Assembly: GCA_026988315.1 (NCBI GenBank)
Contig: JALSLJ010000076.1
Coordinates: 33,760 to 97,759 of the forward strand
DNA from: Sulfurimonas sp.
GTDB taxonomy: Bacteria > Campylobacterota > Campylobacteria > Campylobacterales > Sulfurimonadaceae
Reading direction: 5' to 3'
Length of the DNA stretch: 64,000 bases
Shown: in pieces, positions 53,766 to 62,810 of the stretch
How the letters are laid out: each line of letters begins with the position of its first letter
Position numbering within the stretch: position 1 is the stretch's first letter
The notes under the pieces: model-generated
Told to the model about the DNA's origin: nothing
The model's database searches: none
Seen by the model: only the letters and a program-made list of their open reading frames with translations
Program-made: the position numbers and the translations under genes

Positions 53766-54905
53766 TCACTCTGCTAAGATGATAAGCTCTCCAAAAGGGG
53801 GAGCAGCCTCTTTTGGAGTTATCCATTTCACATCATAGTCTGGATATTTACTTGGAAACTTTCCCTCCATATCTGTAAAATACAGAAGTAACTTAGTATC
53901 TCTTAATTCATTTTCTATAAAATCAAAAACAGGTCTAAAGTCTGTTCCACCTAAACCTTTCACATCAACCGCTAAAATATCTCCGCTATAAAAAACTTTA
54001 TGTAAATGGATTCTATCATCGCAAACAAGTAGGTCAATTTGATAGTTTTGTATAGTTGTCATTAAAAAGTTTATTTCACTTAAAAATTTATTTAACAACT
54101 CTGCATCAACCGAACCTGAGCCATCAACCGCTATAACAATTTGAAATCGTTTACTGATACAAGAGGGAAGATAAAGCCCCATATGGAGAAACTTTTTATT
54201 GGGTGGCAAAAGAGTATAGTCATCTTTGTGAAATTTATCAATAGCTGCTTGCAATGCATCTCGCCAGTCAATTTTACCACATCTATCAATCTTAAAAAAC
54301 CTCTCTAGCGAGTTTGGCAATTCACCTTTTTTCTTTTCAATCTCAAGTATGCTTTTACTAAACTCTTCAAATAACTGTTCTTGTAAAAGTGTATCTTGAG
54401 TTATTTGTTCTCTCTTTTGTTGATTTTCTTCTTTGGTGTCTGCATCATCGCTAGTATTACGCACATCATCTATATCATCAGCTTCATACTCTAGCTCATC
54501 GCGAAGGATGTCATGTTTAAGTTCAGCGTAAATCTCCTCAGCATACAAACCACAAAACCTTTTTGAGTAGTGTGCTTGCCAAGGTCTATCCATCCCATTC
54601 TCTACCAACATATCGTTTATCGCATAATCAGTTGCTAATTGCCAAAGCCACCCGCTTCTGTTGTTTTGTCTTGACTCATGAGCGAGGGAGGCATGCATCG
54701 CTCCATTGGCAAATACAAACTCCATCTCAGATAGTTCCAATTCATCAAAAAAATCAGGGCTGTATTCAAGTTTAACACCATCGCTTCTAAAAGATTGAAT
54801 CTCATCATTTACAACAAGCTCAAGTTTTGAAGCGATGGTTCCAAAATAGGGGTAGTCAACTAAAAGCTTTGCTTTTGCTTGTGAGATTTTTCTGGATAGT
54901 TCCAC
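53766..54905 (-). CDS. DUF2201-type metallopeptidase-like protein with C-terminal VWA domain
   Basis: 379 residues. The N-terminal half (about 1-130) has MHASLAHESRQNNRSGWLWQLATDYAINDML, the pattern of the putative metallopeptidase region in DUF2201 proteins, though the classic HExxH is not complete. The middle is acidic. The C-terminal VWA domain has a MIDAS site: VIAVDGSGSVDAELL (DxSxS) and a later GGTDF. It follows the MoxR ATPase gene by 5 bases. MoxR-VWA pairs act as ATP-driven remodelling chaperones; the target is unknown. Confidence 0.85.
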   Translation of the reverse strand: MELSRKISQAKAKLLVDYPYFGTIASKLELVVNDEIQSFRSDGVKLEYSPDFFDELELSEMEFVFANGAMHASLAHESRQNNRSGWLWQLATDYAINDMLVENGMDRPWQAHYSKRFCGLYAEEIYAELKHDILRDELEYEADDIDDVRNTSDDADTKEENQQKREQITQDTLLQEQLFEEFSKSILEIEKKKGELPNSLERFFKIDRCGKIDWRDALQAAIDKFHKDDYTLLPPNKKFLHMGLYLPSCISKRFQIVIAVDGSGSVDAELLNKFLSEINFLMTTIQNYQIDLLVCDDRIHLHKVFYSGDILAVDVKGLGGTDFRPVFDFIENELRDTKLLLYFTDMEGKFPSKYPDYDVKWITPKEAAPPFGELIILAE

Positions 54906-54910
54906 TCTAT

Positions 54911-55906
54911 TTACCCTAAAAGGTAAGCAAACTTTTTAACCCACTCTTTAAAAACAGGTGAATGTTCCATACCTACGCCATTTCTTTGTAAATCTTGCAC
55001 TATCATAACAGCGAACTCACTCTTAAGCTCTAAAGTATAACTCAGTAAATTATCTAAATTTTGTGGGGTATTGCTTTTGAGTAAAGCACTGATAACTCCT
55101 ACACTTAAAGCATATAAAACATCCACCTCATCAGAGTAATCACCCTCACCCGAAGATAAAATATTTTGTATATCTGGCAATCTACCCATCACCTTGGAAA
55201 AACTCAAAAATCCAACTGCAACCTCTCGCCCAATTGCACCAGAGAGTGCATCTAAAAGAAGTGCTTCACTCATGCCACTACGCAAAATACTATCAACATA
55301 TTCCCAACTTCTCGGTGTTGCAAAACTCTTCACATCGCTCTTTGCATCAAAAGTAAAAAGATGCTCATTTTTATAAGCTATGTATGCAATTATCCTCTCA
55401 TCAAGCTCTTTTTTATATGCCCAAAATCGCCAGTCATCTACATCCACTTCCATCTCAAAATGAACAAATCTATTTGCTAAAGGGGAAGGCATACGGTAAG
55501 TTACACCTCTGTCGCCATCTCTATTTCCAGCAGCAATTATCGCCCAACCATCTGGAAGAATGTACTCTCCAACTTTTCTATCAAGGATAAGCTGATATGC
55601 AGAAGCTTGAACAGATGGGGGAGCTGCATTTAACTCATCAAGAAATAAAATCCCCTCACCATCACGAGGTAAAAATGCAGGAGGTGCCCAGAGTGCAGTG
55701 TGGGATTCTTTATCATAAAAAGGGATCCCTTTTAAATCTGTCGGATCCATAAGGGCGAGTCGTAAATCTATAAAGCCTATCTCCTTAGAATCAGCTATCT
55801 GCTTCACTATAGATGATTTTCCAATACCGGGTGCACCCCAAAGAAAAGTTGGCACTTTTTGCTCAACTAAAGATGTTATGGTTGCTGTAAGATTTGATGC
55901 CTTCAT
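54911..55906 (-). CDS. MoxR-family AAA+ ATPase
   Basis: 331 residues from the ATG at 55906, supported by AAAGGAAAAT; the track's start 14 codons upstream overlaps the preceding gene. Walker A is FLWGAPGIGKSSIVKQ at about 21-36, Walker B GILFLDELNAAPPSVQ, sensor 1 WAIIAAGNRDGDRG, arginine-finger region SPLANRFVHFEM. Such ATPases work with VWA partners, here the next gene. It is the central gene of a three-gene module between the BRCT/repeat protein and the VWA protein. Confidence 0.92.
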   Translation of the reverse strand: MKASNLTATITSLVEQKVPTFLWGAPGIGKSSIVKQIADSKEIGFIDLRLALMDPTDLKGIPFYDKESHTALWAPPAFLPRDGEGILFLDELNAAPPSVQASAYQLILDRKVGEYILPDGWAIIAAGNRDGDRGVTYRMPSPLANRFVHFEMEVDVDDWRFWAYKKELDERIIAYIAYKNEHLFTFDAKSDVKSFATPRSWEYVDSILRSGMSEALLLDALSGAIGREVAVGFLSFSKVMGRLPDIQNILSSGEGDYSDEVDVLYALSVGVISALLKSNTPQNLDNLLSYTLELKSEFAVMIVQDLQRNGVGMEHSPVFKEWVKKFAYLLG

Positions 55907-55935
55907 ATATTTTCCTTTTGTTGTGTCGAAATACT

Positions 55936-57180
55936 CTAAACTAACCAACCGATATTTTCACTTTGAATGTGTTTACCAAATGCTGGATTCTCTTTTACAT
56001 AGCGTTCAAAACGGCTATCTAGTTGCAATTGATATAAAATATCAATAGGTGTACTCTCATTTTTAGCGAGATTTTTTAAAATCTTTTCATCTGATAGTTG
56101 ATATAACTCCTCTATAATATCTCTTGGTGTTGCTATATTTGCACTGAGGGATAAAAAGTTTTTTTTATCTTGATATGCTTTTATTAAAATCTCTTGAGAA
56201 CAAGCACTGTTTTCATAAAGAAGTTTATTGATAGCATCACTATCGAGTTCCAATAAAGATTCAAACATATCTTCACTCAAATTCTTGTTTGCACTAAGAG
56301 CGAAATGTATCTCATTATCATCTAATAAGAAAAGTTTTTTTTGCATAGATTCATCTAAAGTTTCATTTGAAGCTAAAATAGAGTTATACTTATATAATGT
56401 TGCAAAAATCTCATCATCAAGCTTTATATTTCTAGCTATAATTTGTGCAAATTTTTTATTTTTTATTAATTCTTGAACTATAGATTTCTCAAGATTAGAA
56501 TTATATGCGATTGCCTCTTTTACATTTTCATCATCTTCTTTTAAAAACTTTTTTAAAACTTTTTGAGAGATATTTTCGTGTGTTACTAAAGCTTTTACAA
56601 TTTTAAAATGGTTTTTTATGGGTTCAAGGCTAGCAATAGCTTCCAAAAGCTTTAGATCCTTTGTTTGTAAAACAAGATGATACAATCCAGTAGTAGCATA
56701 CTGAACATTGTGGTTACGCTCTATATTTTCATAAAAACGCCCTATAAGTGCGGCTGTTACATCACGGTTCTCGTCATTATCAAAAAAGTCCTCACCACCC
56801 CATGAGTACATTTTTAAAAGTCTTAAAAATAACTCATCACTTACCATGCTGTTTTTCAAAAAATCTATTAATCTATCTTTATCATGAGAAAGTTTTAAAC
56901 TCATAAGAAGAGTATCTGCATCTATAAACCTAACCAACTCTTTCTCTAAAACATCTATAGATATAGCACCTATTTTTTGCTTTTCATAAAGTTCATCACT
57001 CATATTTTGCTCATAAGGGGTCATCATCTTTCCATCAACAACTAAGACAACATCAGCACTGTACTCTTGCAGCACAGATATTTTATGATATTTCATCTGG
57101 GCATCAAACTCATTCGCACTAAATGCACGGCTTTTTCCAAACAAAAGTATAGCTTTATTTTTTATGGTCTCTAAATTCAT
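55936..57180 (-). CDS. Helical-repeat protein (leucine-rich-variant/HEAT-like) with BRCT-like N-terminus
   Basis: 414 residues. The first 75 residues (AILLFGKSRAFSANEFDAQM, VVLVVDGKMMTPYEQNM) resemble a BRCT-like fold; this is a tentative call. Residues about 190-400 are short helical repeats of about 22-24 residues, such as ALVTHENISQKVLKKFLKED, ALSANKNLSEDMFESLLELD and NLAKNESTPIDILYQLQLD, similar to leucine-rich-variant repeats. No catalytic motif. Probably an adaptor selecting substrates for the MoxR-VWA pair downstream (inference). The ATG follows TATAAT by six bases, so the operon may start with a leaderless message. Confidence 0.75.
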   Translation of the reverse strand: MNLETIKNKAILLFGKSRAFSANEFDAQMKYHKISVLQEYSADVVLVVDGKMMTPYEQNMSDELYEKQKIGAISIDVLEKELVRFIDADTLLMSLKLSHDKDRLIDFLKNSMVSDELFLRLLKMYSWGGEDFFDNDENRDVTAALIGRFYENIERNHNVQYATTGLYHLVLQTKDLKLLEAIASLEPIKNHFKIVKALVTHENISQKVLKKFLKEDDENVKEAIAYNSNLEKSIVQELIKNKKFAQIIARNIKLDDEIFATLYKYNSILASNETLDESMQKKLFLLDDNEIHFALSANKNLSEDMFESLLELDSDAINKLLYENSACSQEILIKAYQDKKNFLSLSANIATPRDIIEELYQLSDEKILKNLAKNESTPIDILYQLQLDSRFERYVKENPAFGKHIQSENIGWLV

Positions 57181-57186
57181 AGCAAA

Positions 57187-57192
57187 ATTATA
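57187..57192 (-). promoter_or_regulatory. -10 box of the MoxR-VWA module, at the first ATG
   Basis: Exact TATAAT ending six bases before the ATG at 57180; predicted transcription start coincides with the start codon. A GAGG lies upstream of the box and would not be in the message. Confidence 0.5.
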
Positions 57193-57257
57193 CCTCTATA
57201 TTTTAAATTATAATCCCTTTAGTTATAATGTAACAATTATTTTAAGGAAACTACAAA

Positions 57258-58136
57258 ATGAGAGAAACTTTTAAGATAGTATGTGTGCTAATTTTTATTA
57301 ACTTTTTTATTGTTGGGTGTATTGATAAAAATGCTACTGCAACAAATGAAGTGATAGAGGGTGAGTGTAGCTTAAATGCAGACTATATAATTAATACTGA
57401 GCCCATAAGACTTTATAGTGATAATCTTGACGCTCCAACTATTATACTACTACATGGGAAAAATGGTTCCCCATTGAGTAGTGATATATATAGCTTAGCA
57501 GATGATTTTAAATTTGATGGCTATAATGTAATCATGCCCTATATGGCTTGGTCTAGCACTCAATGGAGTGGAACTTTTTGTGATAGTATCTCCTATCTCA
57601 ATTATCTCATACTAACTGAAAAAGCAAAAACAGATCAAGATGTAATACTTGCAGGGTATGACCTTGGAGCAACTGTAGCACTCTCATACGAAGCGATGTC
57701 AAATACGCTAAAAGCAGATACTCTTAATATCTTAGCACCCAGTCATTTTATCCATCAAGATAGTGCTTTAGCCAATGCTCATGCTGATAGTATAGCCCTA
57801 GCAAAAGAGATGGTGGAGAACAATCAAAGTGACGAGATAAAGACTTTTTACACTTACAATAATAATACTGCCGTAGCTATCACTACAACTCCTGAGATAT
57901 ACCTCTCTTTTCATGATATAGATGAGTTTCCAAATATAGAGGAGACAACACCACTAGTTTTCACATGGATGCTTTGGCTCGCTGGTCAAGATGATCCTCT
58001 TACAACATCTGCCATGAGCTATGGCATCGTAGATCTTATTCCATCTTATCAGACATACAAAGAAATTCCCGGAAATCATACAACTTTCTTAACTGATGTG
58101 TCTGATGAGTTTAACACCTGGTATAATGAGTATTAA
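57258..58136 (+). CDS. Alpha/beta-hydrolase-fold lipoprotein with Asp at the nucleophile position
   Basis: 292 residues with lipobox VGCI. The hydrolase core shows the oxyanion region IILLHGKNGSP and a nucleophile elbow VILAGYDLGATVALSYEA, where the usual G-x-S-x-G is G-Y-D-L-G. A C-terminal GNHTTFLTDV supplies the His. An Asp nucleophile occurs in haloalkane dehalogenases and epoxide hydrolases, so the enzyme may not be an esterase; inactivity is also possible. AAGGAAA ribosome site, promoter not clear. Divergent from the MoxR module. Confidence 0.75.
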   Translation: MRETFKIVCVLIFINFFIVGCIDKNATATNEVIEGECSLNADYIINTEPIRLYSDNLDAPTIILLHGKNGSPLSSDIYSLADDFKFDGYNVIMPYMAWSSTQWSGTFCDSISYLNYLILTEKAKTDQDVILAGYDLGATVALSYEAMSNTLKADTLNILAPSHFIHQDSALANAHADSIALAKEMVENNQSDEIKTFYTYNNNTAVAITTTPEIYLSFHDIDEFPNIEETTPLVFTWMLWLAGQDDPLTTSAMSYGIVDLIPSYQTYKEIPGNHTTFLTDVSDEFNTWYNEY

Positions 58137-58137
58137 T

Positions 58138-59475
58138 CTAAGATAAAAAGCTTACTCCAATAAACAAAACAAATGCGATACATCCACTTATAAGAGCATA
58201 AGGGAGTTGAGTTCTTACATGCTCTATAACCTCACACTCTGCTGCCATTGAAGAGATTATGGTTGTATCTGAGATTGGTGAGCAATGATCACCAAAAACC
58301 CCACCAGATATTACAGCACCTATACACAAAGCGACATTAGCATCCATGCCTACTGCCATTGGGATAGCCACGGGAACCATTATGCTAAATGTTCCCCAAC
58401 TCGTCCCCGTTGCAAATGCCATAAGTGAACTTAGTAAAAATATAACACTTGCCAAAAGATAGACACTTAAACTCTCACTCGCCAATGATGCCAAATAAAG
58501 TCCTGTTTTTAAATCACTAGTAACACTGCCTATAGAAAAAGCAAACAAAAGTATCAACGCTATAGGGATAAATTTTTTAGCTCCACTTAAAGCTGTAGAG
58601 CTCCACAGAGATATAGACATATTTTTTGTTCCAACATAGTAAAGAAACATAATAAACAGAGTTAGCAACATTGTATAAAAAACAGAACTTGAACCACTCC
58701 CCTTTAAAATATTTCCATCACCTGTAATATATAAAAATATAAATACAAAAACTACCATAAGTAAAATAGGCAAAAGCATATAGTACATACTTGCACTTTT
58801 TTCATCACTCTCTGACTCAGCACTAGAGATATGTTTTGCATCTTTCATAGCACCTATATCTATGCTGAAGTATATTGATAAAAATGTTACCACTAAAGCA
58901 CTCATGGCATAAAAATTATAAAAAACTGCATCTATTAAGATGCTAATCGCGTCCCCCTCAATCATCCCTAAAGTCAACTGAGTAGTTATGAGACCAAGTA
59001 AAAGTGCTCCCCAGCCATTTAGAACGACAAGAGAACTGATTGGTGCGGATGTTGAGTCACATACAAAGGCTAACTTCGCACGAGAGACCCCATACTTGTC
59101 ACAAAGCGGTTTACCCACTGCACCCGAGACTAAAGCGGTAATAGATGACTCTATAAAAATCACTACACCTATGATATAACTCAAAAAAAGTGCCGAACGC
59201 GCAGATGCTATCAACTCTTTTTTCTCTCCTATATAGTGAACAAAACCGCCTATACCGCCTGACTTTTCAATCAAAGCCATTATGCTCCCTACTAAAACAG
59301 CAAACCCTAAGGTTTTTAAAATCCAAGCTTTGGATAAAAGAGATGAAAAGAGTGTAAAAAGTGCTTCAAAAGAATCGATAAAATGAAAGTTATTTAAAAC
59401 AAAAACTCCTAACAAAGTTCCGCTAAAAAGAGATAAAAGTACATTTTTACAATAGAGTGCTAAAACTATAGCCAA
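58138..59475 (-). CDS. NhaC-family Na+/H+ antiporter, start uncertain
   Basis: 445 residues from a TTG, with about 11-12 transmembrane helices. Characteristic segments are GGIGGFVHYIGEKK, FIESSITALVSGAVGKPL, FVCDSTSAPISSLVVLNGWGA and FATGTSWGTFSIMVPVAIPM, ending in GGVFGDHCSPISDTTIISS. It exchanges Na+ for H+, possibly with an organic substrate as in malate-lactate antiporters. The frame stays open upstream, where ELSAISLVPSLLAIVL looks like authentic protein, but no ATG, GTG or TTG is there; an ATA at 59511 is at the expected place. A rare start codon or sequence error is possible. Confidence 0.85.
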   Translation of the reverse strand: MAIVLALYCKNVLLSLFSGTLLGVFVLNNFHFIDSFEALFTLFSSLLSKAWILKTLGFAVLVGSIMALIEKSGGIGGFVHYIGEKKELIASARSALFLSYIIGVVIFIESSITALVSGAVGKPLCDKYGVSRAKLAFVCDSTSAPISSLVVLNGWGALLLGLITTQLTLGMIEGDAISILIDAVFYNFYAMSALVVTFLSIYFSIDIGAMKDAKHISSAESESDEKSASMYYMLLPILLMVVFVFIFLYITGDGNILKGSGSSSVFYTMLLTLFIMFLYYVGTKNMSISLWSSTALSGAKKFIPIALILLFAFSIGSVTSDLKTGLYLASLASESLSVYLLASVIFLLSSLMAFATGTSWGTFSIMVPVAIPMAVGMDANVALCIGAVISGGVFGDHCSPISDTTIISSMAAECEVIEHVRTQLPYALISGCIAFVLFIGVSFLS

Positions 59476-59513
59476 TAGAGATGGAACTAAGGAGATCGCA
59501 GAGAGTTCTATGG

Positions 59514-60137
59514 CTAAAACTCTGTTGCAAGAAGGATTAAACCTAAACGACCAAACTTTTCTTTGTAGAGTTCACATTCCTTTTCATCAACCTCTTTAAA
59601 TCCAAGTTTTTTATAAAAAAGCATACTCTCTAGTGAACCTATCTCGATAATTGTTTGAGCAATTCTATAACCTTTTAGCCTTGCACTTAAAAGACTTTTT
59701 TGCATTAAAGCTTTTAAGATGCCTACATCTTTAAAATCATCAATCTCTTCCATAAAGTCAAACATTAATGTTCTATTATTTTGCTCAAAGTTACATTCAT
59801 TTAAAAATTCTAACTTCTTCTCAGGATCGATTGAATCATCCACTTCTTTTAGTGCATCAACAAAGGTTTGCCTATTGGAAAAACGAGGTTCATAACTACA
59901 AAGGGTGCCAACACTTCTCCCATCAACTTCTGCAATTAAAAAATTACTATAGTGGCAATGGTTTTTAGCCTTTGTTTGCGTCAATAGTTCTAAGGATTTT
60001 AAGATTCCCTCATCATCTCCTGCCTCAAACACTAAATCGAAAATACCATACTTTTTTCCAGCTCTTGAGCTCTGCAATATCATTTTAGCTAAAAAACTCA
60101 CATCTTCTACAATCGCTTTTCTTATTTTAATATTCAT
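59514..60137 (-). CDS. GNAT-family acetyltransferase
   Basis: 207 residues. Features are the N-terminal IKIRKAIVEDVSFLAKMI, an acetyl-CoA region RLKGYRIAQTIIEIGSLESMLFYKKLGFKEVDE and a long insertion around residues 75-125. The substrate is unknown. GGATAAAG precedes the ATG. Its 3' end abuts and probably overlaps the true start of the NhaC gene. Confidence 0.85.
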   Translation of the reverse strand: MNIKIRKAIVEDVSFLAKMILQSSRAGKKYGIFDLVFEAGDDEGILKSLELLTQTKAKNHCHYSNFLIAEVDGRSVGTLCSYEPRFSNRQTFVDALKEVDDSIDPEKKLEFLNECNFEQNNRTLMFDFMEEIDDFKDVGILKALMQKSLLSARLKGYRIAQTIIEIGSLESMLFYKKLGFKEVDEKECELYKEKFGRLGLILLATEF

Positions 60138-60193
60138 AATACTTTATCCGTTTTATTAAACTTTTTCATATAATAGTAATAGTACCATACCTT

Positions 60194-60886
60194 ATGATAA
60201 AAAGTTTCTTAATTATTGCAAGTTTGCAAATTATTTTATATAGTTCTGAGCAAATCATCTTAGTTGTGAGTGATAACTTCAACAGTTCCAAGGCATATTT
60301 AGAGTGCTATGAAGATGGTGAAAAAATCTTTGATACAAAAAAAGTAAACATCGGTACAAATGGTTTAGGTTGGGGTTTAGGAGAGGTGGAACTTACACAA
60401 AAAGCCTCCGAACCTTTCAAACGAGAGGGAGACAAAAAAGCACCTGCTGGTGTATTCAAGATTACATCTGTTTTTGGTTATGCAAAACAAGAAAATACAA
60501 ATCTTCCGTATTTACACACTTCAAATTTAATTTGCGTGGATGATGTCGATTCTGATTTTTACAACCAAATTATTCCTATGCCAAAAAAACAACCAAAAAG
60601 TTTCGAGATTATGAGCAGAAAAGATCATCAGTACGAACTTGGCATAGTAGTTGGGCATAATCAAAATGGAGTTAAAAAGAGCGGCTCCTGTATTTTTATC
60701 CATGTCAAAAAATCAAAAAATGCCTCCACCGCTGGATGCACTGCTATGAGTTTAGAAGAGTTAGAAGAGATAGTTGCTTGGTTAGATACGAGCAAGAACC
60801 CCATTCTTATCCAAATTCCAAAGTCTTCATCGAAAGAGATTTTGAAACTGTACCCTGAACTTAAAAGCTCAAAATTATTGAACTAA
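60194..60886 (+). CDS. Periplasmic L,D-transpeptidase-fold (YkuD-like) protein
   Basis: 230 residues with signal peptide MIKSFLIIASLQIILYSSE. The catalytic motif is SCIFIHVKKSKNASTAGCTAMS, the His-x(n)-S-x-G-C-(T/A) pattern of L,D-transpeptidases. The preceding YELGIVVGHNQ is also typical of the branch with FEI...GIVV. It may crosslink or trim peptidoglycan, or attach lipoproteins. TATAAT lies about 25 bases upstream. It converges with argS with a 4-base overlap of gene ends. Confidence 0.85.
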   Translation: MIKSFLIIASLQIILYSSEQIILVVSDNFNSSKAYLECYEDGEKIFDTKKVNIGTNGLGWGLGEVELTQKASEPFKREGDKKAPAGVFKITSVFGYAKQENTNLPYLHTSNLICVDDVDSDFYNQIIPMPKKQPKSFEIMSRKDHQYELGIVVGHNQNGVKKSGSCIFIHVKKSKNASTAGCTAMSLEELEEIVAWLDTSKNPILIQIPKSSSKEILKLYPELKSSKLLN

Positions 60887-62481
60887 ACTTCCTCTTCTCT
60901 ACTCATAGAGTCTTTTGCCTCTATCCCTAGAAGTAAAAGACCTGTTTTGAGTGAAAGGGCTACTACCATAAGTAGTTTAAGAAGTTTTACCTCATCCTCT
61001 GTACCTATAATTCTACAATCATAATAAAACTTATGCAGGGATGCTGCAAGTGCTTTTAGGTAATCCGGCAGTTTTTGAACCTGACGAGAGTTAAAAGCAT
61101 CTTCGATTATTTCAGGGAGTAAAAGTGCGTCAAACAAAAGGACATCTGCATTTTCTCCTAAGTTTTTCAGAGGAGATTTCAAAATCTCCTCTTCACTTAT
61201 ATCGCTTTTAGAAAGAATTGTTTTGATTCTAGCGTGAGCATACTGGATGTAAAAAATTGGATTTGAGCTATCTTGCTTTTTGAACTCACTAATATCAAAT
61301 TCTAAGGCAGTATCACTCTTTTTAGAGGCAAAAATGTATCTGAGTGCATCACTTCCAATCTCTTCAACTATATCACTCATAAGGATGACATTTCCTGCGC
61401 GCTTACTCATCTTATAGGGTTCACCATCTTTTAGTAAGCTCACCATCTGAGAGAGAAGAGTTTCTAATTTTTTAGAATCGTAACCTAAAAACTCTACCGC
61501 TGCATTGACACGAGGGATGTAACCATGGTGATCAGCACCCCATATGTTAATATAATGATCATAGCCACGCTCAAACTTTTGGTTGTGATAAACTATGTCT
61601 CCAGCTAGATATGTTGGGCGTTTATCTTCACGAACAACAACTCTATCTTTCTCGTCACCTTTAATCTCTGAGGCGATCCACATCTTCCCTTCGCTCTCAT
61701 AAACACCCTCACCCATCTTTTGCATCACTCTATCCCAGTCACCATAAAGGGAAGATTCATTTACAAAAGTGTCAAAGTGGATATTAAGATCTGCTAAAGA
61801 GCTTATAATTATCTCCATAACGCCATCTTTTGCCCAAAGAGCTAGCTCTTTTTGACGAGATACATCACTAAGAATCTCTTTGCCAAATTTTTCTACAGCT
61901 TTTATAGAAAGCTCTCTTAGATACTCGCCTCTATAGTAGCTCTCTGGATATGTAACATCTTCATTCAGAATATTTGCACGACCCTCAAGCTGGATAGAAA
62001 GACCTAGTAAATCTATCTGATTCCCTGCATCATTTATATAATACTCAGCAGTGATATCATAACCCAAATGTCTCCCTAAACGGAGAAGTGTATCTCCATA
62101 AACGGCACCACGAGCATGACCAATATGGAGTGGTCCAGTAGGATTTGCGCTCACAAACTCTAAAAGAATTTTAGTATTTTTTTCTTGTTTGCCAAACTGC
62201 TGTGAATTTTCTAAAGCCCAATCAGCATACTCACTTAAAAAATTTTCACTCAAGCGAAAATTCAAATACCCTTTTACAGACTCAACACTGCTAAAATATT
62301 CATGATTGTCAAAGGAGGATGCCAACTCCTCTGCAATTATCATAGGAGATTTTCTAAGTTCTTTCGCTAAAGAAAAAGCGATAGGGGTAGCAAAATGACC
62401 GAAACTACGGTCACGAGGCTTCTCTAAAACAACTTCACGACCAAATTTTTCACCTAAAAGTGCTGATACTCGTTGTTTCAA
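60883..62481 (-). CDS. argS: Arginyl-tRNA synthetase
   Basis: 532 residues from a TTG. A stop in frame two codons upstream (the tatA stop) excludes an earlier start. The HIGH motif is in ANPTGPLHIGHARGAVYGD, and the KMSKR-like motif MSKRAGNVI follows later; the DALR anticodon domain closes the protein (IQYAHARIKTIL). It charges tRNA-Arg. It begins four bases after tatA, presumably by coupled translation. From memory the argS-tatA-gmk order is also found in H. pylori. Confidence 0.96.
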   Translation of the reverse strand: MKQRVSALLGEKFGREVVLEKPRDRSFGHFATPIAFSLAKELRKSPMIIAEELASSFDNHEYFSSVESVKGYLNFRLSENFLSEYADWALENSQQFGKQEKNTKILLEFVSANPTGPLHIGHARGAVYGDTLLRLGRHLGYDITAEYYINDAGNQIDLLGLSIQLEGRANILNEDVTYPESYYRGEYLRELSIKAVEKFGKEILSDVSRQKELALWAKDGVMEIIISSLADLNIHFDTFVNESSLYGDWDRVMQKMGEGVYESEGKMWIASEIKGDEKDRVVVREDKRPTYLAGDIVYHNQKFERGYDHYINIWGADHHGYIPRVNAAVEFLGYDSKKLETLLSQMVSLLKDGEPYKMSKRAGNVILMSDIVEEIGSDALRYIFASKKSDTALEFDISEFKKQDSSNPIFYIQYAHARIKTILSKSDISEEEILKSPLKNLGENADVLLFDALLLPEIIEDAFNSRQVQKLPDYLKALAASLHKFYYDCRIIGTEDEVKLLKLLMVVALSLKTGLLLLGIEAKDSMSREEEV

Positions 62482-62484
62482 GAT

Positions 62485-62724
62485 TTAAGCTTGTGTAGTA
62501 TTTTTTGGAGCTTGGGCAGATGCAGTAGTTTCATCACTGCCCTCTACTTTCTTTGGTGCATCTGTAGTTGCAGCTGTAGGGGTGTCATCTTCTTTCATTT
62601 CACTTTTAAAGTTTTTGATCCCTTTACCAATACCCTTTGCTAAATCTGGTATCTTTTTAGCACCAAACAATAAAACGATGATTCCAAAAATTATTAATAG
62701 TTCTGTTCCACTAGGCATTCCCAT
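62485..62724 (-). CDS. tatA: Twin-arginine translocase subunit TatA
   Basis: 79 residues. The TatA signature is [35 protein letters not shown]: one transmembrane helix, the FGxxK hinge, then an amphipathic helix. The tail is Ala/Thr-rich and acidic. It forms the Tat pore for folded cofactor proteins. It lies between gmk and argS. Confidence 0.95.
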   Translation of the reverse strand: MGMPSGTELLIIFGIIVLLFGAKKIPDLAKGIGKGIKNFKSEMKEDDTPTAATTDAPKKVEGSDETTASAQAPKNTTQA

Positions 62725-62810
62725 AGTCGCTATCCTTTATTTAAAATTAAGTTGTGTAGTATAACTACACTTTGCTGTAAATACTCTTATCGTAATAATA
62801 AGCATAGGCT

